Source: Dermacoccus abyssi
GTDB taxonomy: Bacteria > Actinomycetota > Actinomycetes > Actinomycetales > Dermatophilaceae
DNA length: 64,000 nucleotides
Direction: 5' to 3'
NCBI RefSeq assembly: GCF_003515945.1
Contig: NZ_QWLM01000005.1
Span: 62,001-126,000 of the forward strand
Of the stretch, positions 51,752-59,812 are shown piece by piece. The position numbers were made by a program, and so were the translations under genes. Below the pieces are notes generated by a model, which was given only the letters and a program-made list of their open reading frames with translations, was not told the origin of the DNA and did not search any database. The stretch's first letter is position 1; each line of letters begins with the position of its first letter.

Positions 51752-52749
51752 CGGGAGGCGCGCTGGGTCGGCACGCGCACGTCGGCGATGACGTCGGCGA
51801 CGACCTCGCTCGCGCTGAGGTCGTTGCGGCCGCGGCGCAGAAGCACGCGGTGGCCGAGCACGGCCGGTGCCATCGCGGTGACGTCTTCGGGGATGACGTG
51901 GTCGCGGCCGGCGAGTGCGGCGTGGGCGCGCGCGGCGCGCAGCAGCTGCAGGGACGCACGCGGGCTGGCGCCGAGGCGGACGCTTGGGTGCTCGCGCGTG
52001 GCGGAGACGACATCGACGACGTACTGCCGCAGTGCTTCACTCGTGTGAAGACGGGAGATCGCACCCACGCAGGCGGCGATCTCGGCGGCGCTCGTCACCG
52101 GACGCAGAACGCTGAGGGGATCGGTGACACCGTGGTGCTCGAGCATGTCGAACTCGGCTCGGGGCGAGGGGTAGCCCATGCTCACCTGCGCCATGAACCG
52201 GTCTCGCTGTGCCTCGGGCAGCGGGAAGGTTCCGTCCATCTCGACGGGGTTCTGCGTGGCGACGACCATGAACGGGTCGGGCAGCGCACGCGTCGTGCCG
52301 TCGATCGTCACTTGGTGTTCTTCCATGGCCTCGAGCAGCGCAGCCTGCGTCTTGGGGGACGCGCGGTTGATCTCGTCGCCGATGACCACGTTGGCGAAGA
52401 CGGCGCCGGGACGGAAACGGAACTCGCCGCTCGTCTGGTCGTAGATCGTCACGCCGGTGATGTCGCTCGGAAGCAGGTCGGGCGTGAACTGGATGCGGCG
52501 CAAGGATGCGTCGACAGAACGGGCCAGGGCTTTGGCCAGCACCGTCTTGCCGACGCCGGGCACGTCCTCGACAAGCAGGTGCCCGCCGGCGAAGAGCACC
52601 GTCGTGGCCACCCGGACGACGTCCGGCTTGCCCTCGATGACCTGCTCGACGTTGCGTCGCACAGCGTCAGCCGTCGCGATGACGTCGACGCCCGAGCGGC
52701 GGCTGGAAGCGGGGGCGGGGTAGCCGTGATCGCGTGACGAGGTGTCCAT
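51748..52749 (-). CDS. MoxR-family AAA+ ATPase
   Basis: The 333-residue AAA+ ATPase has Walker A GVGKT (65-69, in EDVPGVGKTVLAKA). Walker B/sensor regions are VVIGDEINRASPKTQAALLEAM and QNPVEMDGTFPLPEAQRDRF, all typical of MoxR. MoxR proteins act as chaperone-like motors with VWA or DUF58 partners, here the next gene. The start at 52749 (MDTSSRD) is chosen over a frame reaching 53262, because the extra sequence is low in similarity and runs across the regulatory region. Many TGGRG boxes lie 73-131 bp upstream and face this gene. Confidence 0.92.
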   Translation of the reverse strand: MDTSSRDHGYPAPASSRRSGVDVIATADAVRRNVEQVIEGKPDVVRVATTVLFAGGHLLVEDVPGVGKTVLAKALARSVDASLRRIQFTPDLLPSDITGVTIYDQTSGEFRFRPGAVFANVVIGDEINRASPKTQAALLEAMEEHQVTIDGTTRALPDPFMVVATQNPVEMDGTFPLPEAQRDRFMAQVSMGYPSPRAEFDMLEHHGVTDPLSVLRPVTSAAEIAACVGAISRLHTSEALRQYVVDVVSATREHPSVRLGASPRASLQLLRAARAHAALAGRDHVIPEDVTAMAPAVLGHRVLLRRGRNDLSASEVVADVIADVRVPTQRASR

Positions 52750-52821
52750 ACGAACCGATCTTGCCAAATACGGCGGCCCCCTGTCCTGCACAGGCACGTG
52801 GGGATGGTCGAAGGTGTGCCT

Positions 52822-52880
52822 TCCCACGCCGCTCCACCCTGCTCCACCCCGTCCTCCACCGCGCTCCCCACTTCGCCCCA
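52822..52880 (-). promoter_or_regulatory. Six TGGRG boxes on the minus strand, candidate MraZ operator for moxR
   Basis: Read on the minus strand the boxes are TGGGG at 52876-52880, TGGGG at 52866-52870, TGGAG at 52854-52858, TGGAG at 52842-52846, TGGAG at 52832-52836 and TGGGA at 52822-52826. Start-to-start distances are 10, 12, 12, 10 and 10 bp. The last three copy the arrangement at mraZ (5-bp boxes, 5-bp spacers). They lie upstream of moxR and point toward it. Confidence 0.6.
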
Positions 52881-52927
52881 CGAGGCGTGAGTCCGCTGTG
52901 GAGCGCGCTTCGTCCTTGGTGGAATAT

Positions 52928-52941
52928 CGCGGAATTCCGCG
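52928..52941. promoter_or_regulatory. Perfect 14-bp palindrome in the moxR/mraZ gap
   Basis: CGCGGAATTCCGCG equals its own reverse complement. It lies near the middle of the divergent region, away from the TGGRG boxes. It may bind a dimeric regulator; none can be named. Confidence 0.4.
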
Positions 52942-52965
52942 GAAGTCCCTGCGGTCCATTCGCCG

Positions 52966-52980
52966 TGGAGCGTCGTGGGG
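52966..52980 (+). promoter_or_regulatory. Pair of TGGRG boxes (plus strand)
   Basis: TGGAG (52966-52970) and TGGGG (52976-52980) are separated by 5 bp, the MraZ spacing. They face mraZ but lie about 140 bp upstream of the promoter-proximal triple. Confidence 0.45.
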
Positions 52981-53012
52981 CAAGCTTCTGCCGGGTCTGG
53001 CGCACGATTCTC

Positions 53013-53027
53013 CTCCACCGCACTCCA
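53013..53027 (-). promoter_or_regulatory. Pair of TGGRG boxes (minus strand)
   Basis: Two TGGAG boxes on the minus strand (plus-strand ctcca at 53013-53017 and 53023-53027) are 10 bp apart start to start, with a 5-bp spacer. Confidence 0.45.
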
Positions 53028-53102
53028 CTCGTGAATTTCCTTGCAACCACTGGGGCGCTTCACCAACTCGCCGGTCGATTCCGGGCAAGGGGGGAGACTT
53101 TG

Positions 53103-53127
53103 TGGGGTGAAGTGGAGTAGAGTGGGG
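53103..53127 (+). promoter_or_regulatory. MraZ operator triple overlapping the mraZ promoter
   Basis: TGGGG (53103-53107), TGGAG (53113-53117) and TGGGG (53123-53127) have exact 5-bp spacers. This is the repeat layout bound by MraZ in E. coli (TGGGN boxes) and related forms elsewhere. A TAGAGT hexamer at 53118-53123 fits a -10, so bound MraZ would block the promoter. The mraZ start is 41 bp downstream. Confidence 0.78.
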
Positions 53128-53167
53128 GACATCGGATCGACGTGTCGGTGACGGGAGGTGCCCAGCC

Positions 53168-53599
53168 GTGTTTCTGGGTACCCATTCGCCTCGACTCGAC
53201 GACAAGGGCCGCATGTTCCTTCCGGCGAAGTTCCGCGAACGTCTCGCCGGCGGGCTGGTCATGACTCGAGGACAGGAACGCTGCCTCTACGTCTTTCCGA
53301 TGGCCGAGTTCGAGCGCATCGCCACGGCGATGAACACGACGCCTGTCACCTCGCGTGCGGTGCGTGATTACCAGCGCGTCCTGCTCTCGGGGGCCTCCGA
53401 CGAGATCCCTGACAAGCAAGGACGCGTGACGATCCCGCAGCTGCTTCGTGACTACGCAGGTCTGTCGAAGGAATGCACGGTGATCGGTGCGGGTAACCGC
53501 ATCGAGATCTGGGACACGCAGGCGTGGAACGACTACCTCGCCGGCGCGGAACAGCCGTTCGCCGACCAGGCGGAAGAGGTCGTTCCGGGGTTGCTGTAG
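53168..53599 (+). CDS. mraZ: Transcriptional regulator MraZ
   Basis: MraZ is a ring-forming AbrB-fold DNA-binding protein that represses the dcw operon starting with its own gene. The 143-residue protein has two SpoVT/AbrB half-domains with the motifs [16 protein letters not shown] (about 11-26) and [15 protein letters not shown] (about 81-95). These carry the DNA-contacting arginines. GTG 53168 follows GGGAGG with good spacing. It is the first gene of the dcw cluster. The boxes at 53103-53127 are its expected target. Confidence 0.96.
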   Translation: MFLGTHSPRLDDKGRMFLPAKFRERLAGGLVMTRGQERCLYVFPMAEFERIATAMNTTPVTSRAVRDYQRVLLSGASDEIPDKQGRVTIPQLLRDYAGLSKECTVIGAGNRIEIWDTQAWNDYLAGAEQPFADQAEEVVPGLL

Positions 53600-53751
53600 C
53601 CCTCTGCGTCCAGGTCTCCGGCCGCTGCTTTCCGGCACACCTTCCCCGGTGCCGGAGCGCAGCGGCGGGGGCCCTGGACGCAGAGTCGCAGCGGCCCGAC
53701 CACCACGCACGAGGACCGACGTCCGACGACCCGAGCACTGAGGGAGTGAAC

Positions 53752-54723
53752 ATGCGAGACGAGTTCGCGCCCGCCGCCGATCGTCACGTTCCCGTCATGC
53801 TCGCCGAGATTCTCGACGTTCTCGCCCCGGCCCTCGAGCGTCCGGGAGCTCTGTACGTCGACGGCACGCTCGGGATGGGTGGCCACGCCGAAGCCGTCCT
53901 CGAACGCTTCCCCGAGGCAAGCGTCGTCGGAATCGACCGTGACGCGCAGGCCCTTGAACTCGCCGGCGAGCGTCTGGCTCGCTTCGGTGAGCGCTTCCGC
54001 GGCGTTCACGCCGTCAACACGGAGCTCGCAGACGTCCTCGACGGGCCGGCCGACGCGATGCTCTTCGACCTCGGCGTCTCCAGTTTCCAGCTCGACGAAC
54101 TCGAGCGAGGCTTCTCCTACCGCGCTGACGCGCCCCTCGACATGAGGATGGACCAGTCGAGTGCGGGGCAGACGGCGGCCGACGTCCTCAACACCTACTC
54201 GCAGGACGAGCTCGAGCGCATCCTGCGCGTCTACGGCGAGGAACGCTATGCGCGCAAGATCGCTCACGCCGTCGTCAAGGAACGGGAGAAGCAGGCGTGG
54301 ACCACCTCCGCGCGGCTCGTCGAGATGCTCCGCTCCGTCATTCCGTCTGCCTCGCAGCGTCAGAGCGGTCACCCCGCCAAGCGCACCTTCCAGGCTTTGC
54401 GCATCGAGGTCAACGACGAACTGCGTGGCTGGGAGAACACGGTCGACACCGCGCTCGACACCCTCGCCGTCGACGGTCGACTCGCCGTCCTGTCGTTCCA
54501 CTCCCTCGAAGACCGCATCACCAAGCAGGCCTTCGCTCGGGCGTGCCGTTCCACCGCACCGGCAGGGCTTCCGGTGGAGCTGCCCGAGCACCTTCCCGAG
54601 TTCGAGCTGCTCCTGCGTGGCGCCTCGACTCCCTCGGCAACCGAACTGGAGCACAACTCGCGTTCCGCCTCGGTGAAACTCCGTGCCATCCGTCGTACCC
54701 GACCGAAAGGAAGCCAGTCATGA
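53752..54723 (+). CDS. rsmH: 16S rRNA (cytosine1402-N4)-methyltransferase RsmH
   Basis: RsmH (MraW) methylates N4 of C1402 in the 16S decoding site. The 323-residue protein contains HVPVML near the start and the SAM-binding GTLGMGGHAEAVLE (about 38-50). It also has FDLGVSSFQLDELERGFSYR (in part, about 103-118) and the C-terminal SFHSLEDRITKQAF, all family-typical. The ATG at 53752 is supported by AGGGAG about 7 nt upstream. A 152-bp gap separates it from mraZ. Its stop overlaps the ftsL start in ATGA. Confidence 0.96.
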   Translation: MRDEFAPAADRHVPVMLAEILDVLAPALERPGALYVDGTLGMGGHAEAVLERFPEASVVGIDRDAQALELAGERLARFGERFRGVHAVNTELADVLDGPADAMLFDLGVSSFQLDELERGFSYRADAPLDMRMDQSSAGQTAADVLNTYSQDELERILRVYGEERYARKIAHAVVKEREKQAWTTSARLVEMLRSVIPSASQRQSGHPAKRTFQALRIEVNDELRGWENTVDTALDTLAVDGRLAVLSFHSLEDRITKQAFARACRSTAPAGLPVELPEHLPEFELLLRGASTPSATELEHNSRSASVKLRAIRRTRPKGSQS

Positions 54724-55424
54724 GCCAACTGGCCGCCCCCTCCCGCGCACCCCGTTCCACGCGCGCGAGTTCCCGACCGGCACGCACGACGAGGCGCCCG
54801 GCGCCCGCGTCTCGCGCGGCGGCCGTTCGTCCGGTGCGTGCCCGGACGGAGACCGTCGCGGGCAAGCGTCCGGTCTCGGGTTTCATGGCGCTCGTCTTCG
54901 TCTTCGCGTTCGTTTCGGCGCTGTCGTTGCTCCTGCTCAACACGATGCGCGCGGAGCAGTCCTTCACGCTCAACAAGCTGCGCAGTGATGTCGCGACGCT
55001 CGACGACCGTCAGCAGGGTCTCGACAGCGAGATTTCCGCGGTCTCCGCACCCGAGCACCTTGCGGTGAAGGCCGAGGAGTACGGCATGGTCCGGGCCGAG
55101 CAGGTGCGCTACGTGAACCGCACCACGGGCAAGCAGGTCGGCGTGGCGACTTCGGGCCAGGCAGGTCAGCGTCTTAGTGTGAACACGCTGTCGACGACCC
55201 CCGCGAGCAAGGCGGCGGCCGACGTGCTCGACAGCGGCACCATCGGACTGCACATCACGGATCCGGTGGCCAAGGCGAAGGCCGCGGCGGACGCGAAGGC
55301 CAAGGCCGACGCCGCCAAGGCGAAGGCTGAGGCGGATGCGAAGGCCAAGCAGGCCAAGTCCAAGGACGCCAAGGCGAAGGGCAGCGACGCGAAGTCCGAC
55401 GCCACGAGCACGACCGGGAAGTAA
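54720..55424 (+). CDS. ftsL: Cell-division protein FtsL with long Lys/Ala-rich C-terminal tail
   Basis: FtsL bridges FtsB, FtsQ and FtsWI at the septum. The 234-residue protein has an Arg/Pro/Ala-rich cytoplasmic head of about 50 residues and one membrane helix (about 54-74, FMALVFVFAFVSALSLLLL). A short coiled coil follows (about 80-115, LNKLRSDVATLDDRQQGLD). From about 175 on the sequence is almost only Ala, Lys and Asp (AKAKAAADAKAKADAAKAK) and lies outside the membrane by topology. Typical FtsL ends soon after the coiled coil. Identification rests on position between rsmH and ftsI plus topology, since the family is poorly conserved. Confidence 0.88.
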   Translation: MSQLAAPSRAPRSTRASSRPARTTRRPAPASRAAAVRPVRARTETVAGKRPVSGFMALVFVFAFVSALSLLLLNTMRAEQSFTLNKLRSDVATLDDRQQGLDSEISAVSAPEHLAVKAEEYGMVRAEQVRYVNRTTGKQVGVATSGQAGQRLSVNTLSTTPASKAAADVLDSGTIGLHITDPVAKAKAAADAKAKADAAKAKAEADAKAKQAKSKDAKAKGSDAKSDATSTTGK

Positions 55425-55458
55425 GAGCAAGAGCTTTCGTCCGCGACGAGGGGAACCC

Positions 55459-57318
55459 GTGGAACAACGTCGCAGGCCGGCGCCCTCGAAGGCGCGTCCG
55501 GTGCGTATGTCGCGACCGGCCGAGGCGCGTCTGCGCGCCGTCGGTCACCCCCGTCGTCGTACCCGCACGATGCTGGCCGTCTTCGCCATCATCCTGTCGT
55601 TGTTCACCTGGCAGCTCGTCAAGGTTCAGTGGATCCAGGCGGACGAGATCGCGCAGAAGGCCACCAACAACCGTCTGACGACATCGAAGGTCCCCGCCGC
55701 CCGCGGTGAGATCACGGATTCCGCCGGGACGGTGCTCGCACGCAGCGTGGAGCGTCGCGACGTCGCCGGTGACCCGGTGGCCGCGAAGTCGTTCCGGGAG
55801 CGCTCGACCAACGGCAAGCCCAAGGGCATCGACGGCGTCTCCCAGGAATTGGCTCGCATCCTCGGGGGAGACGCAGCCGAGATCCGGGCCACGTTCGAGC
55901 GCGCCGATGCCCGCGACACTCGGTTCGTCTACCTCGCCAAGGACATCAGCCCCGCTCAGTGGAGCCAGATCCGGGCGCTCGACCTGCCCGGAATCACGTC
56001 CGAGCAGGTGCAGAAGCGCGAGTACCCGCAAGGCACGGCCCTCGCTCCGTTGCTCGGTTCGGTCAACGCACAGGACGTGCCCGGTGGCGGTATCGAGCAG
56101 ATGCTCAACACGACCTTGCAGGGCAAGGCCGGCCTGCACCAGGTCGAGCGTGCACGCAACGGCTCCGAGATCGCGACGGGTGAGAACCTCGACCGCAAGC
56201 CGGTTGCGGGCCGTGGTGCCAAGCTGACGATCGACAGCGACCTGCAGTGGTTCGCGCAGAACGAACTCGCCGCACAGGTGAAGTCGTCGAAGGCGGTCTC
56301 GGGCGAGATCGTCGTCGCGGACAAGGCGGGGAACATTCTCGTGGCGGCGAGCTACCCGAGCTTCGACAACAACGACATGTCGACGGCCAAGTCCGAGAAC
56401 CTGCAGAACCGTGCCTTCACGGACACCTTCGAGCCCGGCTCCACGCAGAAGATGGTGACTGCCGGCGCCGTCCTCGAGGAAGGCATCATGACGCCGAAGT
56501 CGCATGTCGAGGTGCCGCCGAGCCTGAAACGCGCGGGACGTCCTTTCCACGACTCGCACCCACACCCCACCGAGTACCTGACGTTTGCCGGTGTCATCGC
56601 GCAGTCCTCGAACATCGGCACGATCCTCGCGGGGGAGAAGCTGCCCAAGGAAAAGCTGTACACCTACATGAAGAAGTTCGGCCTCGGGGAGGCCACCGGG
56701 ATCGGTTTCCCCGGCGAGTCCACGGGCATCGTGCCGAAGGTCTCGACCTGGAAGGGCGACACCTGGTACACGATCATGTTCGGTCAGGGGCTCGCGAGCA
56801 GCGCTGTGCAGCAGGTCGGGCTGTTCCAGGCGATCGCCAACGGTGGAGTGCGTGAGCCGCTCAAGCTCGTCTCCGAGGTTCAAGGCGGCGACGGTGCGAT
56901 GCAGCCCTACACGGACGAGCGGAAGTCGACGCGCGTTTTCAGCGCGAAGACCTCGAAGGAACTCGTCGGCATGATGCAGGGTGTCGTGACGAAGGACGGC
57001 AGCGCGCCGAAGGCGGCCGTCCCGGGCTACGACGTCGCAGGCAAGACGTCGACGGCCGAGCGCTACGACTCGGTGAAGGGTGGCTACGACGGCGTGACCG
57101 CAGGTTTCATCGGTATGGCGCCGGCCAAGGATCCGCAGCTCATCGTGTCGGTGACGCTGCAGCGTCCGCAGGCGGGAACGTTCGGTGGTGACCTAGCGGC
57201 CCCCGTGTTTTCCAAGGTGATGGCCGAGGCGCTGCGCCAGCGTAAAATACCGCCGAACAAGAGCGACAAGCTTCCGTTCCCGATCAAATACCGCTCAGAG
57301 GAGTCGACGTCCAAGTGA
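55459..57318 (+). CDS. ftsI: Septal transpeptidase FtsI (PBP3/PbpB)
   Basis: FtsI crosslinks septal peptidoglycan with FtsW. The 619-residue class B penicillin-binding protein has a cytoplasmic basic head and a membrane helix (about 38-55, TMLAVFAIILSLFTWQL). The dimerisation/pedestal domain and the transpeptidase domain follow. The catalytic motifs are S328-T-Q-K331, S383-S-N385 and K529-T-S-T532. The third motif is normally KTG, so the Gly-to-Ser change is unusual. GTG 55459 follows GGGGAA. The last bases overlap murF by 4 bp; the usual next gene, murE, is absent here. Confidence 0.94.
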   Translation: MEQRRRPAPSKARPVRMSRPAEARLRAVGHPRRRTRTMLAVFAIILSLFTWQLVKVQWIQADEIAQKATNNRLTTSKVPAARGEITDSAGTVLARSVERRDVAGDPVAAKSFRERSTNGKPKGIDGVSQELARILGGDAAEIRATFERADARDTRFVYLAKDISPAQWSQIRALDLPGITSEQVQKREYPQGTALAPLLGSVNAQDVPGGGIEQMLNTTLQGKAGLHQVERARNGSEIATGENLDRKPVAGRGAKLTIDSDLQWFAQNELAAQVKSSKAVSGEIVVADKAGNILVAASYPSFDNNDMSTAKSENLQNRAFTDTFEPGSTQKMVTAGAVLEEGIMTPKSHVEVPPSLKRAGRPFHDSHPHPTEYLTFAGVIAQSSNIGTILAGEKLPKEKLYTYMKKFGLGEATGIGFPGESTGIVPKVSTWKGDTWYTIMFGQGLASSAVQQVGLFQAIANGGVREPLKLVSEVQGGDGAMQPYTDERKSTRVFSAKTSKELVGMMQGVVTKDGSAPKAAVPGYDVAGKTSTAERYDSVKGGYDGVTAGFIGMAPAKDPQLIVSVTLQRPQAGTFGGDLAAPVFSKVMAEALRQRKIPPNKSDKLPFPIKYRSEESTSK

Positions 57319-58727
57319 TCGAATTTTCGCTCGACGAGATCGCACGCATCACCGGAGGTCACCTCGTCGGTGCCGACGCCACGGTGAGCGCATCCGTCGT
57401 CACGGACTCCCGCGAGTGCGTGCCGGGCAGCCTGTACGTCGCTCGCGTCGGTGAGCACGCGGACGGGCACGATTACGCCTCGGCCGCACGGGACACCGGT
57501 GCCGTCGGCGTGCTCGGTGAGCGTGCTGTCGACATCCTGCCGACCGTCGTCGTCGAGAATTCGGAGCTTGCCTTCGCCAAACTGGCACGCGGCGTCGTGG
57601 ATGCGATTGCCGACCTCGAGATCGTGGGCATCACGGGGTCGTCCGGCAAGACCTCGACCAAGGATCTCCTCGGGGCCGTCCTTGCCCGGTTCGGCCCGAC
57701 GGTGGCACCTCACGGCTCGCTCAACTCGGAGGTCGGTGTTCCCCTCACGGTGTGCCGGCTCGGTTCGAACAGCCGTTACCTCGTGGCGGAGATGGGTGCC
57801 TCCGGCGTCGGTCACATCGAGTACCTGACGAAGATCGCCCCGCCGAAGGTGGGCATCGTCCTCAACGTCGGCAAGGCGCACATGGGTGAGTTCGGATCCG
57901 TCGACGCGATTGCGCAGACCAAGGGTGAACTCGTCGAAGCCCTGCCCGAGGACGGTTTCGCCGTGCTCAACGTCGACGACGAGCGCGTGCGCGCCATGGC
58001 GTCACGGACGAAGGCCACGGTGGTCCTCGTCGGTCTCGGAGAGGACGCCGACTACCGCGCGACGAACGTCGAGGTCGACACCTCAGGTCGCGCCTCCTAC
58101 GACCTCACGTGCCCGGCCGGTACGGCGCGTGTGCGCCTTGCCGTGTTCGGTGAGCACCAGGTCGGCAACTCGCTCAGCGTCATTGCAGCGGCTGTCAGCC
58201 TGGGGCTCGATCTCGACACCGTGGTGGAGGCGCTGGCCGCCGCCGGAGCGACCTCTCGCTGGCGCATGGAGGTTCACGAACTGCCGGGCGACATCACGCT
58301 CGTCAACGACGCCTACAACGCCAACCCCGACTCGATGCGTGCCGCGATGCGCTCGCTGGCCCACATGGGACGCGAGCGTCACAGCATCGCCGTGCTCGGT
58401 GAGATGCGTGAGCTGGGGGAGAGCTCCTTCGACGAACACGCCGGTGTGGGTCGTGAGATCGCGGCCCTCGGGATCGACGAGGTCTACGTGATCGGCGCGG
58501 GTGCCGCGCCCATCGCCGTCGGGGCACGTGAGGCCGGAATGGCGGCCGAGCGCGTCCACGAGGTCGAGAACGCGGACGCGGCGCACGACGCACTCGTGCG
58601 CGATCTGAGCGCGGGCCGCATCCTGCTGCTGAAGTCGAGTCGTGACTCGGGTTTGCGTCTGCTGGGCGATAGGTTGGTCGAGGAAGCCGGAACGTCCGCG
58701 TTTCCCGCAACGGAGGTGACCGCATGA
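57315..58727 (+). CDS. murF: UDP-MurNAc-tripeptide-D-alanyl-D-alanine ligase MurF
   Basis: MurF adds D-Ala-D-Ala to the UDP-MurNAc-tripeptide. The 470-residue protein has the Mur-ligase ATP motif GSSGKTST (108-115), [13 protein letters not shown] (about 158) and [11 protein letters not shown] (about 333). The latter is a MurF hallmark that distinguishes it from MurE. The GTG start at 57315 overlaps the ftsI stop. The domain layout is complete: N-terminal UDP-binding, ATPase and C-terminal Rossmann-like parts. murE, which makes its substrate, must lie outside this cluster. Confidence 0.95.
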   Translation: MIEFSLDEIARITGGHLVGADATVSASVVTDSRECVPGSLYVARVGEHADGHDYASAARDTGAVGVLGERAVDILPTVVVENSELAFAKLARGVVDAIADLEIVGITGSSGKTSTKDLLGAVLARFGPTVAPHGSLNSEVGVPLTVCRLGSNSRYLVAEMGASGVGHIEYLTKIAPPKVGIVLNVGKAHMGEFGSVDAIAQTKGELVEALPEDGFAVLNVDDERVRAMASRTKATVVLVGLGEDADYRATNVEVDTSGRASYDLTCPAGTARVRLAVFGEHQVGNSLSVIAAAVSLGLDLDTVVEALAAAGATSRWRMEVHELPGDITLVNDAYNANPDSMRAAMRSLAHMGRERHSIAVLGEMRELGESSFDEHAGVGREIAALGIDEVYVIGAGAAPIAVGAREAGMAAERVHEVENADAAHDALVRDLSAGRILLLKSSRDSGLRLLGDRLVEEAGTSAFPATEVTA

Positions 58728-59812
58728 AGGGCGTCCTCATCGCGGCCATCGTGTCGCTCGTCGTCGGGCTTTTCGGCACCCCCATGTTCATCAAGTTCCT
58801 GGTGCGCAAGGGGTACGGCCAGTTCATTCGTGACGACGGCCCCACGACGCACCACACGAAGCGTGGAACGCCGACGATGGGTGGAGCGGTCATCATCGCC
58901 GCGAGCCTTCTCGCCTACGGAATGGCCCACCTCGTCACCATGACGCCCGTGACGGCCAGCGGCATGCTCGTGCTGTTCCTCATGACGGGCCTCGGGCTCG
59001 TCGGTTTTGCGGACGACGCGATCAAGATCACCAAGCAGCGATCTCTGGGTCTGACGTCCGTGCAGAAGCTGCTCGGCCAGACGCTCGTGGCGGTCATCTT
59101 CGCGGTGTTGGCCCTTCAGTTCCGCAACGACGCCGGCCTCACCCCCGCCAGCTACAACATCTCCTTCGCACGCGACTCGAACGTCTCGCTCGCCCTCGGC
59201 GGCACGGTCGTCAGTCTCATTCTGTTCGTCATCTGGGCGAACCTGCTCATCGCAGGGACGTCGAACGGCGTCAACCTCACGGACGGGCTGGACGGTCTGG
59301 CCACCGGCGCCAGCGTTATGGTGTTCGGCGCGTACGTGCTCATCGCGATCTGGCAGTTCAACCAGAACTGCCAGAACGGCCTCGCCTCCAACGCCGCCAA
59401 GTGTTACGACGTGCGTGATCCCCACGACCTCGCCGTCGTCGCCGCAGCCCTCATGGGTGCCTGTTTCGGCTTCCTGTGGTGGAACGCGACACCGGCCAAG
59501 ATCTTCATGGGTGACACCGGCTCGCTCGCCCTCGGTGGCGCACTCGCCGGCCTGGCCATCACGACGCGCACCGAGTTCCTCGTCGTCATCCTGGCGGGCC
59601 TGTTCGTCCTCGAGACCCTCTCGGTCATCCTTCAGGTCGGGTCGTTCAAGTTGCGCCGCAAACGCATCTTCCGGATGGCGCCGTTGCACCACCACTTTGA
59701 GATGGTGGGCTGGAACGAGATCACGGTCGTCATCCGCTTCTGGATCATCGCCGGCCTGTGCGTGGCCTTCGGCCTCGGAATCTTCTACGCGGAATGGAAC
59801 GTCAACCAGTGA
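58724..59812 (+). CDS. mraY: Phospho-N-acetylmuramoyl-pentapeptide transferase MraY
   Basis: MraY moves phospho-MurNAc-pentapeptide onto undecaprenyl phosphate to give lipid I. The 362-residue protein has ten predicted membrane helices and the family motifs [12 protein letters not shown] (about 43-54) and GFADDAIK (about 93-100). [12 protein letters not shown] contains catalytic-region Asp187, and the cytoplasmic PLHHHFE (about 323) is present. All are intact. Start and stop overlap murF and murD by 4 bp each. Confidence 0.97.
   Translation: MKGVLIAAIVSLVVGLFGTPMFIKFLVRKGYGQFIRDDGPTTHHTKRGTPTMGGAVIIAASLLAYGMAHLVTMTPVTASGMLVLFLMTGLGLVGFADDAIKITKQRSLGLTSVQKLLGQTLVAVIFAVLALQFRNDAGLTPASYNISFARDSNVSLALGGTVVSLILFVIWANLLIAGTSNGVNLTDGLDGLATGASVMVFGAYVLIAIWQFNQNCQNGLASNAAKCYDVRDPHDLAVVAAALMGACFGFLWWNATPAKIFMGDTGSLALGGALAGLAITTRTEFLVVILAGLFVLETLSVILQVGSFKLRRKRIFRMAPLHHHFEMVGWNEITVVIRFWIIAGLCVAFGLGIFYAEWNVNQ

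Larger units (their letters stand above)
52750..53167. other. 418-bp moxR/mraZ divergent regulatory region without genes
   Basis: This stretch holds no credible gene; the open frames on both strands lack starts, ribosome-binding sites and family features. It contains about 13 TGGRG boxes (listed separately), a perfect palindrome at 52928-52941, and the mraZ promoter. It separates the divergent moxR and mraZ operons. Confidence 0.85.

Noticed and set aside
52734-53120. Overlapping short open frames on both strands in the moxR/mraZ gap
   Set aside because: No ribosome-binding sites, no conserved phrases, and the region is explained by promoter and box arrays.
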